A stretch of DNA of 64,000 nt. Origin: Thermococcus sp. LS1. Its GTDB lineage: Archaea > Methanobacteriota_B > Thermococci > Thermococcales > Thermococcaceae. This document shows, piece after piece, positions 9,757 to 19,852 of the stretch. The translations under genes and the position numbers were made by a program. Positions within the stretch are counted from its first letter, which is position 1. The number at the start of each line of letters is the position of its first letter. The notes beneath the pieces are model-generated. The model was not told where the DNA came from. It worked only from the letters and a program-made list of their open reading frames with translations, and made no database searches. The DNA lies in NCBI RefSeq assembly GCF_012027395.1, contig NZ_SNUJ01000001.1:310001-374000 (forward strand), in the 5' to 3' direction.

Positions 9757-9852
9757 GATTTCTCCTTCAGAGGGGACCTTATAAATCTGCCCTTGAACGA
9801 GTGTCAAAGGTCGTTTCGGAAGGTTTATTTAGGAAGAGAAAGTAATAGAATA

Positions 9853-10080
9853 ATGGTGCCGTTAATGTTCGGCAGGCGTAAGGATGTTGTTTACAAAGTC
9901 CTCGCCACCAAAAAGAGGGCCGTGGCCCTTCAGAGCCTGAGCGCCGAGCTCGAGACTCCCATGCCCGCGGTTCTTAAAACTGTAAAACAATTAGAATCAG
10001 ACGGTCTCGTAGAGGTTTTCTACGGTCGGGATAAAGCCTCAATAATGGTGAAAGCAAAGACCATTGAGGATTACATCTGA
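9853..10080 (+). CDS. small winged-helix DNA-binding protein
   Basis: This 75-residue protein begins MVPLMFGRRKDVVYKVLA and has a winged-helix pattern: ALQSLSAELETPMPAVLKTVKQLESDGLVEVFYG, with recognition helix and wing. It resembles the DNA-binding half of MarR or ArsR-type regulators without an effector domain. It lies 50 bases before a MinD-like ATPase and is probably cotranscribed with it, so a chromosome- or plasmid-partition role is possible but not shown. The ATG at 9853 is chosen since the upstream extension has no helix content. Confidence 0.7.
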   Translation: MVPLMFGRRKDVVYKVLATKKRAVALQSLSAELETPMPAVLKTVKQLESDGLVEVFYGRDKASIMVKAKTIEDYI

Positions 10081-10130
10081 GGCTTCTTCAATCATTTTTT
10101 TAGAATTAAAACACCAAGGAGGCCTAGCCA

Positions 10131-10964
10131 GTGGTATCAGTAGTCATAACCGGTAGGGGTGGGGCAGGAAAGACCACCATGACAACTAATTTGAGCACTT
10201 ACTTCTCCAAGAACAACTATAGAACTCTGGTCATAGATGGCGATCTTTATCTCCCAAAGCTCGCCTTCCACTTCGGCATATACAACCCGGTCTACAACCT
10301 CCACACCTTGCTAAAGAACCCCGAAATGAGGGTTCTGGATGCGGTCTACCACGACGTCAAAACGGGTGTCGATGTGCTCCCAGGGAGTTCAAAGCTCTAC
10401 GACGTCCTTGACCTAGACCAGAGGAGGCTCAGAGACATCGTGAGGGAGATCCAAACGAGGTACCAGATCACGGTCATAGATTCACCGGTCGGAATACCCT
10501 TTGATACAATTTCGACCTTCAGACTCGCCCAGTACCAGCTAATCATAGTGGAGATAGAGCGCTGTCCGATACACTCGGTTCACAGAATGATAGAAAACGA
10601 AGTCATCAAACTGAAGGCCCTCGGAGAGGCCTACGGCCTGAAGGTTGGGGTCATACTCAACAAGGTCAGGGAGTCCTCGCAGAACGTCGACGACATAGTG
10701 GAGTTCCTTGAGTACAGTGTTGACATTCCGGTTGTGGGGATAGTGCCCTATGACTACAGGGTTCCAGAGGCAACCAACGAGGGGAGGCCCGTTGTTGACT
10801 ACGCCCCCCACTCAAAGGCGTCCAAAGCCATAGCCGAGGCGGGCGACATCCTGAACGAGTGGATATTTGGGAAAAAGAAAAAGGAAGGATCCCGCGACAG
10901 GCTCTACGTGGCATTACTCTCCCTTTTGCGAGGAAGCAGAATCCCTGCGGGCAAAAAGCTCTGA
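10131..10964 (+). CDS. ParA/MinD-family ATPase
   Basis: Translation probably starts at the GTG at 10131, seven bases after AAGGAGG. The 277-residue protein has a deviant Walker A loop, GRGGAGKTT at residues 8-16, in which the usual signature lysine is arginine. It also has [13 protein letters not shown] (A' motif) and [10 protein letters not shown] (Walker B). Members of this family are membrane- or DNA-bound switches for positioning. The last 30 residues are basic ([11 protein letters not shown]...[13 protein letters not shown]) and may form a membrane- or DNA-binding tail. Its 3' end overlaps pyrE tail to tail by 51 bases. Confidence 0.83.
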   Translation: MVSVVITGRGGAGKTTMTTNLSTYFSKNNYRTLVIDGDLYLPKLAFHFGIYNPVYNLHTLLKNPEMRVLDAVYHDVKTGVDVLPGSSKLYDVLDLDQRRLRDIVREIQTRYQITVIDSPVGIPFDTISTFRLAQYQLIIVEIERCPIHSVHRMIENEVIKLKALGEAYGLKVGVILNKVRESSQNVDDIVEFLEYSVDIPVVGIVPYDYRVPEATNEGRPVVDYAPHSKASKAIAEAGDILNEWIFGKKKKEGSRDRLYVALLSLLRGSRIPAGKKL

Positions 10965-11471
10965 GACCGTGACGAGCGGGAGGAAAACATACTTCTCTGC
11001 TATTTTTTCTTTGGCCCCTTCTTCCCTGTCCACAACAACGCTTATAGCAACAACTTCCGCACCTTCTTTCTCAAGAATCTCTGCCGCCCTGAGAACGCTG
11101 CCTCCAGTAGTTGTGACGTCCTCGACCAGGAGAATTCTGTCGCCGGGCTTCACTTCGCCCTCTATCTGCCTACCGGTGCCGTATTCCTTCTTTTTCTTCC
11201 TGACGATGATGAGGGGCTTATCCGTTTCGAGGGCTAAGGCAGTGGCTATCGGAACCGCTCCAAGCTCAGGGCCGGCCACCTTATCGAACTCAAGACCCAG
11301 CTCCTCGGCCCTCGATTTCATCAGCTTTGCAATGAGCCTCAGTGCCTGTGGATTCGTGATGAGCTTTTTGATGTTGATGTAGTAGTCGCTCTCCTTTCCG
11401 GAGGTGAGAACAAAGCGCCCGAAGAGTATAGCCTCCTCCCGAAAGATCATCTCGATGAGCTCGTCCTTCAT
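10914..11471 (-). CDS. pyrE: orotate phosphoribosyltransferase
   Basis: PyrE joins orotate to PRPP to give OMP in pyrimidine synthesis. The 185-residue product has the PRPP-binding motif [14 protein letters not shown] and the flexible loop region [15 protein letters not shown]. An ATG at 11486 is in frame, but it lacks a ribosome binding site; AGGTG lies 8 bases before the ATG at 11471, giving the start [13 protein letters not shown] usual for the family. The 3' end overlaps the opposing MinD-like gene by 51 bases, so the C-terminal 16 codons serve both strands. Confidence 0.92.
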   Translation of the reverse strand: MKDELIEMIFREEAILFGRFVLTSGKESDYYINIKKLITNPQALRLIAKLMKSRAEELGLEFDKVAGPELGAVPIATALALETDKPLIIVRKKKKEYGTGRQIEGEVKPGDRILLVEDVTTTGGSVLRAAEILEKEGAEVVAISVVVDREEGAKEKIAEKYVFLPLVTVSELFARRDSASSQKGE

Positions 11472-11579
11472 TCTGGACACCTTCATGTCAATAATTGCGT
11501 GGATTCAAGGGGAAGATAGACACGAAGTTTAAAAATCTTAGCGTCAGGTTAATAAGAGATAAAGGAGAGAAAAAATATT

Positions 11580-12299
11580 ATGCTGACCGCTGAGAGGGCT
11601 ATCGAGTACTACTTCGCGATTGTAGTCATCGTCGGAGGTCTCAGCGTTCTCCTCGGGGTTAAGTACACGCTCAGAACGTGGAGAGACCTTCCGAAGGCTG
11701 GATGGCGCGGCAGGAGCTTTGGGCTGGGACTTCTGGCATTGATACTTGCCTCATTCCTCGAGCTCCCCGTTCTTCTCCTTGAGAGCTGGCTGGCGTTGGC
11801 TTTTACAGCAGGCTTCATCGAGGAGATTATCAAACTCCTCCCGCTGGGATTCTTCAGGAACTCCCCCGGATGGGAGAAGTGGAAACTCGTGATTGGAACT
11901 GGCCTCTTCCTCGGTCTTATGGAGGGCATCCTTTACATAGCCGGAATAATTGCCCTCGGAGAGGATGTATACCTGATCAGTGTTAGGGCGGTTCTCATCG
12001 GACTCCACACCGTCTGGGCAGCGATCTCGATAGGTTTCCTGCTGGGTGGAAGTGGCTGGGGAAGGTTCTACGGACTGGCCTTCTCAATGGCGGCACATAC
12101 CCTCTACGACCTGCCTCCGCTGGCCGTCGTCCAGGGACTGTCTGCCGGGGCGGTGGCGATTTTGGGAGCGGTCTCGACAGCCTTCATGCTCGCCACTCCC
12201 TTGATGGCAAAGAGAGCGGCCAGGCTGGCACTGAAGCTCGTTCCAGAGGAAGAGAGTGAAGAAGAAACGGAGGAGCCAACTTCAGAATTCACTTTTTAG
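11580..12299 (+). CDS. PrsW-family intramembrane metalloprotease
   Basis: This 239-residue protein has about seven hydrophobic segments. The PrsW/CPBP-like catalytic motifs are all present: EEIIK (E81-E82), FLGLMEG (E115), GLHTVWA (H143) and HTLYD (H173, D177). Bacterial PrsW cleaves an anti-sigma factor inside the membrane; the archaeal substrate is unknown. The C-terminal 25 residues are strongly acidic and cytoplasmic. A weak GGAG lies 12 bases before the ATG. The gene converges on DNA ligase and overlaps its stop region by 11 bases. Confidence 0.83.
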   Translation: MLTAERAIEYYFAIVVIVGGLSVLLGVKYTLRTWRDLPKAGWRGRSFGLGLLALILASFLELPVLLLESWLALAFTAGFIEEIIKLLPLGFFRNSPGWEKWKLVIGTGLFLGLMEGILYIAGIIALGEDVYLISVRAVLIGLHTVWAAISIGFLLGGSGWGRFYGLAFSMAAHTLYDLPPLAVVQGLSAGAVAILGAVSTAFMLATPLMAKRAARLALKLVPEEESEEETEEPTSEFTF

Positions 12300-13977
12300 C
12301 CTTGAACCTCTCCTGGAACTCGTAGAGCTGGGCGATGCGCTCTATCGTGTCGGCCTCTTCAGGACTTTTATCCTCTCTCAGGGCCACGTAGCGCGGGAAC
12401 CTTAAGGCGAACCCGCTCCTGTACTTCGGACTCCTCTGTATCTCCTGGTAGGTGACCTGGATGACTATCTTCGGCTCAATCTCCACGAACTTGCCCTCGC
12501 CGCCGGTGATGAGGGGCTTGAGCATCTTGGTGAACTCAACGAGGTCTTCATCGGTGAAGCCGCTGCCAACCTTCCCGACCGGCACGAACTCACCGCTGTG
12601 CGGGTCATAGGCCGCAACCAGGAAGGAGCCGAGCAGGTGCGCCCTTCTTCCCTCGCCCCACTCCGCTCCGATTATGACAAGGTCGAGATCCTCCATGGTG
12701 GGCTTTATCTTGAGCCACTTCTTGCCCCTGTTTCCGGGCTCGTAGACGGAATCGAGCCGCTTCGCCATGAGACCCTCGTGGCCGAGTTCAAGGGCATTCT
12801 TGTAGAACTTCTCGGCCTCCTCGGCCTTCTTCGTAACCAGCTGCTGGGCAAGCTTGATCTTTTCGCCCTCCTCGATGATTTCTTCGAGCTTAGCTCTTCT
12901 CTCGCGGAAGGGTGTGTCGATCAGGGCCTCTCCATCGACGTAGAGGACGTCGAAAAGGTTGAGCTCCAGCGGGATCTTCTCTATCATCTCCTCGATGTTG
13001 TATTTCCTCCTGAAGCGCCTGAGGACGTACTGGAAGGGCCTTGGCCTTCCACCCTCACCCACAGCGACAAGCTCGCCCTCAACTATCGCTTTTTCAGGCT
13101 TTATGCTCGCCTTTATGGCATCAACGACCTCGGGGATAGAGCGCGTGACGTTCTCCAGCCGTCTGGAGTAGATTACAACCCTGTCGCCGTCCTTGTGAAC
13201 CTGAACTCTCGCTCCATCGTACTTTATTTCGAATGCCGCCTCGCCGCCCATCTCGAGGAGAGCCTCCTTGACGCTCGCCGCATTCTGGGCGAGCATCGGC
13301 CTTATCGGCTTCCCAATCTGAATGTGAACCTTCCCCAGACCATCGTTGCCCTCGAGCTTCGCCACCTTTGCAACGTAGCCGAAGTCGCTCGTGAGCATAT
13401 AGGCACGCTCAACGAGCTCGGCTTTGACCTTGAAGGCTTCGGCTATGGCATCGCGAAGTATGCCCTCGGCAACGCCCGTCCTCATCATGCCGAGAACAGT
13501 TCTCGCTATGTATTTACCCTCTTCCGGCTGGGCGTCCATGAAGATGTTGGCGAGATACTTCAGCTTCCTGTCCTGGCTTCCCTCGCCGCTCGCTTCGGCT
13601 ATCTTAATGAAAGTCTGATAAACGCGCTTTATCGTGAGCGGCTGGCTGAAGAAGCTCTTCTGCTTCTTTTTCTTTAATGCCAGGGCAACGCTCTCACCCA
13701 GATCACCAGTGTCCTTGACGGAGTTCTCTATTTCCCTCTCAGGAACACCGGTTGCCATAGATACGGCCTTTATTAGGAGCTTCTCACCAACACCAAGCTC
13801 CCTCTCATCCCAATCGGGGAAGACCTTACCTAGAATCAGGTAGGGAACCACCTCGAGCAGCTCATCTGGAGTTTTCTTCAGAAAGTCGGCCACGAACTTA
13901 GTCTTGAGCGTTTTGAGGGTAGTCTTCTCGAGCCTGCGGTAAAGGTCAGAAAGTTCAGCGTATTTCATGTCTCCCAT
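12289..13977 (-). CDS. lig: ATP-dependent DNA ligase
   Basis: The replicative ligase of Thermococcales, here 562 residues if started at 13977 (GGTGGTGAGC before ATG); [19 protein letters not shown] three codons later is the alternative start. The N-terminal DNA-binding domain spans about 1-220. The adenylation domain carries the active-site lysine in [13 protein letters not shown] and the motifs [30 protein letters not shown] and GKKWLKIKP. The OB-fold domain follows. The sequence is very close to the 9-degrees-North Thermococcus ligase as I remember it. It faces pantoate kinase from 41 bases away in the same direction. Confidence 0.96.
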   Translation of the reverse strand: MGDMKYAELSDLYRRLEKTTLKTLKTKFVADFLKKTPDELLEVVPYLILGKVFPDWDERELGVGEKLLIKAVSMATGVPEREIENSVKDTGDLGESVALALKKKKQKSFFSQPLTIKRVYQTFIKIAEASGEGSQDRKLKYLANIFMDAQPEEGKYIARTVLGMMRTGVAEGILRDAIAEAFKVKAELVERAYMLTSDFGYVAKVAKLEGNDGLGKVHIQIGKPIRPMLAQNAASVKEALLEMGGEAAFEIKYDGARVQVHKDGDRVVIYSRRLENVTRSIPEVVDAIKASIKPEKAIVEGELVAVGEGGRPRPFQYVLRRFRRKYNIEEMIEKIPLELNLFDVLYVDGEALIDTPFRERRAKLEEIIEEGEKIKLAQQLVTKKAEEAEKFYKNALELGHEGLMAKRLDSVYEPGNRGKKWLKIKPTMEDLDLVIIGAEWGEGRRAHLLGSFLVAAYDPHSGEFVPVGKVGSGFTDEDLVEFTKMLKPLITGGEGKFVEIEPKIVIQVTYQEIQRSPKYRSGFALRFPRYVALREDKSPEEADTIERIAQLYEFQERFKAKK

Positions 13978-14017
13978 GCTCACCACCAAGGAGAATAGGA
14001 AGTAAGGGGATAAAAGA

Positions 14018-14920
14018 CTATCCGACCCACCTGCCAACCTCGGGCTTGCCCGTGAAAACATCGACAACGTCGAACGGAACCTCCAGGTCAGTGAGGATAT
14101 TCCGAGCTTTTTCAACTTCTTCCGGTTTGATGAGGGCAAACAGACCCCTGCCGAGCATTATCATCGAGCTCGGGTTTGAGATTACTTTGTCTAGCTCTCT
14201 GGCTAGTTCAAGGAGCTCGCCGTCCAGCAAACCGGTCCTTTCGGCGAACTCCCTTGCGAGGATCATCATGCGCTCGGGCTTAGGTTCTGCCAGAAGCTTC
14301 TCCAGGGCTTTAGAACCCTCGGCTTCTATGGCGTTGATGACGTCCCCATCGAGAACCTCTTTGGTAGAGAGCCTGCCGAGTGGGACGACGAGGACCTTAT
14401 AGTCCTCGAAGAACAGGTTATCGACCAGGCCTATCCCCGGACCTCCGGCCTTAACCCGAACCTCTATTCCGCCCGCGAGCTGTGCAACGACATCACCTAA
14501 GCCACCCTTGTTGAGAACCTCGTGTCTGTGCGCCGTCTGCGCAGCCCTGAGCCACGTCCCACCGAAGGAATAGCTCAGAGCCAGAGCCGTGCCCAGAGCC
14601 CCACCGGCACTGTTGCCAAAGCCGTAGCCGTTGGGAAAGTCGAGGTACTGCCATATCTCAACCTCACCTGTGAAATCCATTGGAACGAGCTCTTCAGCGA
14701 CGGAGTAGCTTATCACGGCCTCGTCCTTCTTCACGGGCTCGCCGTTGAAGGCCACGTGAATGTGCCTCTCGAGCGTTCCGGTTTCAACGCTCACGAAGAC
14801 GTTTGTGCCCTTTGAGAGGTTAACTCCAGCCCCCAGAGAGCCTGCTTTGAGCGGATCATCGTGAAAGCGCGGGACGAAAAAGGCTGTGATGTGGGCGGGA
14901 ACGAAAGCTCTAATCAGCAT
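14018..14920 (-). CDS. pantoate kinase (GHMP superfamily)
   Basis: Pantoate kinase phosphorylates pantoate to 4-phosphopantoate in the archaeal route to coenzyme A. The 300-residue product starts [17 protein letters not shown] at 14920, six bases after GGAGGTGA. It contains the GHMP ATP-binding loop as [19 protein letters not shown] and, near its C-terminus, [16 protein letters not shown]. It matches the enzyme characterised in T. kodakarensis in overall form. Next to DNA ligase, in the same direction, it may share a transcript with it. Confidence 0.88.
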   Translation of the reverse strand: MLIRAFVPAHITAFFVPRFHDDPLKAGSLGAGVNLSKGTNVFVSVETGTLERHIHVAFNGEPVKKDEAVISYSVAEELVPMDFTGEVEIWQYLDFPNGYGFGNSAGGALGTALALSYSFGGTWLRAAQTAHRHEVLNKGGLGDVVAQLAGGIEVRVKAGGPGIGLVDNLFFEDYKVLVVPLGRLSTKEVLDGDVINAIEAEGSKALEKLLAEPKPERMMILAREFAERTGLLDGELLELARELDKVISNPSSMIMLGRGLFALIKPEEVEKARNILTDLEVPFDVVDVFTGKPEVGRWVG

Positions 14921-14983
14921 CACTCTCACCTCCAAGAAGAGTCAGTGCCAAGGGCTTAAAAAGATGATAGAAAAAGGAAAAGC

Positions 14984-16642
14984 TCATTCCTCGGCAACGT
15001 AGATGGGCACCTTGCCGTGCGGTATGCCATACTTCTTGCCGTACCACTCGCTGAGGACGTACCACGCACCGACGAGGAGGGCTATACCCAGCGGCAGGAG
15101 TATCACCCAGCTCGTAACTCCCAGGGCAAACAGGAGGTACAGCACGCTGCCAATTCCCGCAACTGTGAAGGCATAGGGTATCTGGGTTGTGACGTGGTCT
15201 ATGTGGTCAGAACCACTGAACATGGAGCTCATGATGGTGGTATCACTGATAGGTGAGCAGTGGTCACCGAAGATGCTTCCGGTAAATGTGGCTCCGATGG
15301 TGGCGAAGACTATCTCGTTGACCTGACCGTTGGTAAAGGCCAGGCTGAGCTGGACTCCGAGCGGAACCATTATGGCGAAAGTTCCCCAGCTGGTTCCCGT
15401 GGTGAAGGCAACGAACATCGCGGAGAGGAACATTATCAGCGGCATCCATGGTCCGAGGTTCGCCCCAGAGCTGGTCGCAAGGCTGATGACGTAGTCGCCG
15501 GTTCCGACGCTTTCAGCGGCGGTTCCAAGGCTCCAAGCAAGGACAAGGATGGTGTTGGCGAAGAGCATCTGCTTCATTCCCCTGACTACTGTGTCCTCCC
15601 ACTCTTCCACCGTCATTTTCCTCCTGCCCAAAAGCATTATGCTGGCAACGACGACCATTGCGAAGGAGCCCCAGAGGAGTGCTGTTGCAGCGTCGGCCTC
15701 ACGGAAGGACTCAATGAAACTGTAGTTGAGGAAGTTGACACCGAACGGGTTCTCCAGATCGGTCCACCAGCCGAGATCCTGACTGTAGGCTTCAAGGTTG
15801 GCCGCTCCGGTGTACCAGAGACCAAGCATGGAGACGCCGACGAGGACGAGGATCGGAATCACAAAGTCCCAGAGGCTTCCGCCCTCCTTGGGCGTGCCTA
15901 GGTCAACCTCGGTGGTCATGAGCGGCTTCGCACCGTCACGGAGGACTTTGCCCTCGGTCCTGGCGCGATATTCCGCCTTCAGCATGGGGCCGTAGTGCCT
16001 GTGGGTGTATGCAACGATGAAAACGAGTAGTATTGCCAGTATCGAATAGAACCTGTAGGGAACGCTTGAGAGCCAGGCGTCGTAGGTTCCGTAGACGACG
16101 TTGGCACTGTCGAATCCCTTTCCTATCATGAGCAGCTCGTATCCTATCCAAGTTGAGACGAGTGCCAGTCCAGCTACCGGTGCCGCGGTAGAGTCGTCTA
16201 TGTAAGCGAGCATCTCCCTGGAAACCCTCATCCTGTCGGTTATTGGCCTCATAGTGTTTCCGACGACTATGGTGTTGGTGTAGTCATCGAAGAACACCAG
16301 TACACCAAGGATCCATCCGAGGATTGAGGCTCCCCTGCTGCTTTTGACCCTCCTTACCAGGGAAGCCGCCAGCGCGTGGACTGCGCCGGACTTGTAGATA
16401 AGTCCGACACCCGCTCCGATCAGGAAGTCAAATATGAGTATCCTGGCGTTCCAGTCGCTTGTAACGCTACTGACAATCCACTCCAGCGTCTGGGTTGTTC
16501 CGACCACTGGATTGCCGCCTGCAACCATCACTCCACCAATCCAGACGCCTGCGAACAGCGCTAGGATGACCCTCTTTGTCCAGATAGCTAAGATAATGGC
16601 AACCAATGGGGGCAGTAATGCCAACACACCGAAGTCCGACAC
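14984..16642 (-). CDS. nhaC: Na+/H+ antiporter, NhaC family
   Basis: This 552-residue integral membrane protein has about twelve hydrophobic segments and the NhaC-type pattern, including FFDDYTNTIVVGNTMRPITDR, IDDSTAAPVAGLALVSTWIGYE and TGTSWGTFAIMVPLG followed by GDHCSPISDTTIMSS. It should exchange sodium for protons; Thermococcales rely on sodium gradients. A large extracytoplasmic loop lies near residue 290. AGGAGGTGAAA precedes the ATG. The 310-base gap before it holds its promoter. Confidence 0.86.
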   Translation of the reverse strand: MSDFGVLALLPPLVAIILAIWTKRVILALFAGVWIGGVMVAGGNPVVGTTQTLEWIVSSVTSDWNARILIFDFLIGAGVGLIYKSGAVHALAASLVRRVKSSRGASILGWILGVLVFFDDYTNTIVVGNTMRPITDRMRVSREMLAYIDDSTAAPVAGLALVSTWIGYELLMIGKGFDSANVVYGTYDAWLSSVPYRFYSILAILLVFIVAYTHRHYGPMLKAEYRARTEGKVLRDGAKPLMTTEVDLGTPKEGGSLWDFVIPILVLVGVSMLGLWYTGAANLEAYSQDLGWWTDLENPFGVNFLNYSFIESFREADAATALLWGSFAMVVVASIMLLGRRKMTVEEWEDTVVRGMKQMLFANTILVLAWSLGTAAESVGTGDYVISLATSSGANLGPWMPLIMFLSAMFVAFTTGTSWGTFAIMVPLGVQLSLAFTNGQVNEIVFATIGATFTGSIFGDHCSPISDTTIMSSMFSGSDHIDHVTTQIPYAFTVAGIGSVLYLLFALGVTSWVILLPLGIALLVGAWYVLSEWYGKKYGIPHGKVPIYVAEE

Positions 16643-16952
16643 ATTTTCACCTCCTGAGGTGTTTCATGCAAAGGGATACGGGAAGAATATAAAGCTTTCT
16701 GTATATCCTTTGTCGTATTGTCGTATTCTCGAAAAATTTTCGGGAACGCTTCCATCCATTAAAGGCTTAGTTACTGCATTCAGGGCAAATTTTATGAATT
16801 TCTGCATTAATGGAGACTTTCAAGTACATTAATGCTCACTAATACCATAAAAACCTTTCCCAGAAAAAGCTTCAGAAAAGCGCAATTAAACCTTAAAAAA
16901 CGCTAAGAAAGAGAAAATCATTCAGAAGAGTAATTGAGAAGTTAAGAAATTT
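16643..16952. other. gene-free gap between nhaC and udg, AT-rich, with inverted repeat
   Basis: These 310 bases carry no convincing gene. They hold the nhaC promoter region (minus strand), a short tandem repeat (TTGTCGTATT then GTCGTATTC, near 16711-16728), and an inverted repeat GCATTAAT (16804-16811) with ATTAATGC (16828-16835). Nothing else is recognised. Confidence 0.6.
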
Positions 16953-17540
16953 TCACAAAGATTCTCCAGTCAGCTCTCTCAGCTTTTGGAAATCCTTTCT
17001 GAGCTCCTCTTTCAGCGCTGGGCGGTAAAGGGCCACGGCCGGGTGGTACATTGGCATTATGACGATTTTTCCAAACAGCGTGTGGGCTTCGAAGGTCTTT
17101 CCATGGATTTTGCTTATGGGTTCGACCTCGAAGCCGAACTTCTCGAGTATGTAGCGCATCGAGTGTCTCCCAAGTGGAACGATGACCCTCGGCCTTATGA
17201 TGTCTATCTGCCTGTCTAGGTATGGTGAGCAGGCCTTTATTTCATCCTCCGTAGGGTCGCGGTTGTCAGGCGGACGGCACTTGACTATGTTCGTAATGTA
17301 GACATCATCCCTGCTCAGGCCTATTTCAGCCAGGAGTTCGTCGAGAACCTTTCCGGCCCTTCCGACAAACGGCAGACCCTTCTGATCCTCCCAGTAGCCG
17401 GGGGCTTCACCAACGAACATTATTTTGGCGTCGTAGCTTCCAGAGCCGGGTACGGCGTTGGTTCTGAGCTCGCCAAGGGAACACTTCCGGCAGGATTTTA
17501 TTTTCTCCTCGAGCTTCTTCATCAGCTCTTCCTTGCCCAT
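16953..17540 (-). CDS. family 4 uracil-DNA glycosylase
   Basis: The enzyme removes uracil from DNA. The 195-residue protein has the family 4 set: four iron-sulfur cysteines C17, C20, C88 and C104, the catalytic motif GEAPG at 44-48 and the binding motif MPMYHPAVAL near residue 165. Length is normal for the family. It is followed 9 bases upstream by a small gene in the same direction, so the two are probably an operon. Confidence 0.93.
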   Translation of the reverse strand: MGKEELMKKLEEKIKSCRKCSLGELRTNAVPGSGSYDAKIMFVGEAPGYWEDQKGLPFVGRAGKVLDELLAEIGLSRDDVYITNIVKCRPPDNRDPTEDEIKACSPYLDRQIDIIRPRVIVPLGRHSMRYILEKFGFEVEPISKIHGKTFEAHTLFGKIVIMPMYHPAVALYRPALKEELRKDFQKLRELTGESL

Positions 17541-17549
17541 GGAAACACC

Positions 17550-17909
17550 TCAGCGCTTAAGTGCGAGCGTCTTCTGAGTGAGATAAGCCTTGAGAAACTC
17601 GACCCAGGCGGTGTAGTAGCCCTTCTCGTACTCGTCGCGGAACTCGTGCTCGAGGATTCCCTCAAAGTGCTCGAGCAGCTTCTCAGCCTTCTCCCGGTCA
17701 TGGTCTCTTATAAGCTGGACTATCAGAGCATCGGGGTCATTATCTTTTATGGCGCTCATGAAGCCGTTTATGGCCTTGCTGTAACCCCTTCCCCACTCGT
17801 CGCTCCCGGCCATCTTCTGGAGCTTCTCGAGGTGACCTTTGGCCTTGGTGAAGTCCCTCCTAAGGAGCGCGCGGAGGAACATCTCCATCCTCATCTCTCT
17901 CGCCGGCAT
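17550..17909 (-). CDS. conserved helical protein of unknown function
   Basis: This 119-residue, mostly helical and charged protein begins MPAREMRMEMFLRALLRRDF with GGTGGTAGA before the ATG. No catalytic motif is visible. The pattern of short amphipathic helices, with KAKGHLEKLQK and EKAEKLLEHFEG, could be a small helical-repeat fold. It ends 9 bases before the uracil-DNA glycosylase start and shares its direction, which suggests cotranscription. I do not recognise a named family. Confidence 0.7.
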   Translation of the reverse strand: MPAREMRMEMFLRALLRRDFTKAKGHLEKLQKMAGSDEWGRGYSKAINGFMSAIKDNDPDALIVQLIRDHDREKAEKLLEHFEGILEHEFRDEYEKGYYTAWVEFLKAYLTQKTLALKR

Positions 17910-18069
17910 TCTACCACCGCATTAAGTTTGAGCCTTGGCTTTTAACCCTTCGCCTGCTACCCAAACATGTACCATACCTATGAAGGAAAATCTGCATATT
18001 TACGCAAAAGTTTTTATACCTGTGGATTGGAGAAATGACTAGAAGTTGGAGTTGAAGAGGTGAACCCCT

Positions 18070-19842
18070 ATGGCCGAGAGCGTTGGTGAAGTACCCAGCG
18101 GCGAAAAAGAGTTCGAGCAACTCACGAGGAGGGTCAGGGATATACTGGAGTTTCCAGAGATAAGCGAGGAAGAGTTTGAGGAAATGTTGAAGAACGCGAG
18201 CAGGGCCTACGGTGGGCCGCTGCCGCACAGGACGTACTCCCTCTGTCCCGAGACGAGGAAGGTTGTTCCCGCTTTGATCTGGGAGAAAGATGGAAAGGTC
18301 TGGATAACAAAGCGCTGTCCTGAAGGCCTGATCACCGATGTTTATTATGAGAGCGTTGAGCAGTACTACCGCTTCCAGAAGTGGAGGTACGATTTCAATC
18401 TCATGAGCTTCAACGTTGAGAATTCAGGTGTCAACTGTCCCTTCGATTGTGGACTCTGCGCCAGGCACCGCTCCCATACCAACCTGCTCAACATCGTTCT
18501 GACCAACCGCTGCAACTTGAGCTGCTGGTACTGCTTCTTCTACGCTAAGGAAGGCCAGCCCATCTACGAGCCGACGCTTGAGCAGATCCGCATGATGCTC
18601 CGCAATGCAAAGAAGGAGTATCCCATCGGAGCCAACGCCGTCCAGCTCACGGGCGGAGAGCCAACACTGAGGGAGGATCTCATCGAGATCATCAGGATAG
18701 CCAAGGAAGAGGGCTACGACCACGTCCAGCTCAACACCGATGGAATCAAGCTCGCCTTTGAGCCAGAGCTGGTCAAGAAGATCAGAGAAGCTGGAGTCAA
18801 CACGCTCTACCTGAGCTACGATGGAATGACGCCCCAGACCAACTGGAAGAATCACTGGGAGATTCCGCTCATCTTTGAGAACGTTAGGAAGGCCGGCGGA
18901 CCGGGAATAGTCCTCGTCCCAACCACCATAAGGAACGTCAACGACCACGAGCTCGGCGCCATAATCAACTTCGGCCTCAACCACCTTGACATCGTCCGTG
19001 GCGTTAACTTCCAGCCGATTTCCCTCGTTGGAAGGGTTCCCAAGAAGGAGCGCCAGAGGTTCAGGATAACTATTCCGGGGGCAATAAAGCGCATAGAAGA
19101 GCAGACCAACGGTGCAATAGCCATAGAGGACTGGTACCCGATACCGATCGCCGGCCACATAGCGAGGTTCTTTGAAGCCTTCACAGGAAGCAAGTACTAC
19201 ATGACGAGCCACTACTGCTGTGGAGCGGCAACCTACATCTTCCTCGACAGGAAAAAGAAGAGGGTAGTGCCGATAAGCAGGTTCCTCGACGTCGAGGGCT
19301 TCGTCGAATACCTCGAGACCAAGGCTGACGAGATAGAGAACTGGAAGCACCTTGGAAAGCTCCAGAAGCTCAAGCTCGGAGCTGAGATATTCATCAAGTT
19401 CAAGAGCTTCTACGATGAGAAGTACGCGCCGGAGGGACTCGACGTCCTCGACCTCATAAAGAACGCCTTCATGCACGGCAACTACGACGCCCTGGGCAAG
19501 TTCCACATCAACGCGCTCTTCCTCGGAATGATGCACTTCATGGACGAGTACAACTACGACGTTGAGAGGGTTGAGCGCTGCGTCATCCACTACGCCCTGC
19601 CCGACGGGAGAATAGTGCCATTCTGTACCTTCAACGTGATTCCAGAGCTCTACAGGGACAAGGTGCAGGCACAGTTCAGCTACACCTGGGAGGAGTGGAA
19701 GACTCTGCACCCGGACTGGGACTACAAGAAGGACAAGTACGTCAGAACCAAGGAGTTCGTCGAAGAGATGAAGAACAGTGAGCTCTACAGGAAGACCTAC
19801 ATCGAGATAGAGGACTACTTCGGGGTAAACACCAAGGCCTGA
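18070..19842 (+). CDS. radical SAM enzyme of the tetraether lipid synthase (Tes/MJ0619) type
   Basis: The 590-residue protein has an N-terminal rubredoxin-like region (YSLCPETRK...KRCPEG), a first cysteine group CPFDCGLCARH, then the radical SAM CxxxCxxC as NRCNLSCWYC near residue 151, and later cysteine sites HYCCGA and RIVPFCTF. This order matches the MJ0619/Tes family, which joins lipid chains to form membrane-spanning tetraethers. The second cysteine of the usual CPxC pair is replaced here (CPET), so it may be a relative with another reaction, such as a later cross-linking step. A TATA box (TTTTTATACC near 18012) and AAGAGGTGAACCCCT precede the start. A small gene follows closely. Confidence 0.72.
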   Translation: MAESVGEVPSGEKEFEQLTRRVRDILEFPEISEEEFEEMLKNASRAYGGPLPHRTYSLCPETRKVVPALIWEKDGKVWITKRCPEGLITDVYYESVEQYYRFQKWRYDFNLMSFNVENSGVNCPFDCGLCARHRSHTNLLNIVLTNRCNLSCWYCFFYAKEGQPIYEPTLEQIRMMLRNAKKEYPIGANAVQLTGGEPTLREDLIEIIRIAKEEGYDHVQLNTDGIKLAFEPELVKKIREAGVNTLYLSYDGMTPQTNWKNHWEIPLIFENVRKAGGPGIVLVPTTIRNVNDHELGAIINFGLNHLDIVRGVNFQPISLVGRVPKKERQRFRITIPGAIKRIEEQTNGAIAIEDWYPIPIAGHIARFFEAFTGSKYYMTSHYCCGAATYIFLDRKKKRVVPISRFLDVEGFVEYLETKADEIENWKHLGKLQKLKLGAEIFIKFKSFYDEKYAPEGLDVLDLIKNAFMHGNYDALGKFHINALFLGMMHFMDEYNYDVERVERCVIHYALPDGRIVPFCTFNVIPELYRDKVQAQFSYTWEEWKTLHPDWDYKKDKYVRTKEFVEEMKNSELYRKTYIEIEDYFGVNTKA

Positions 19843-19852
19843 GGTGATCGAG

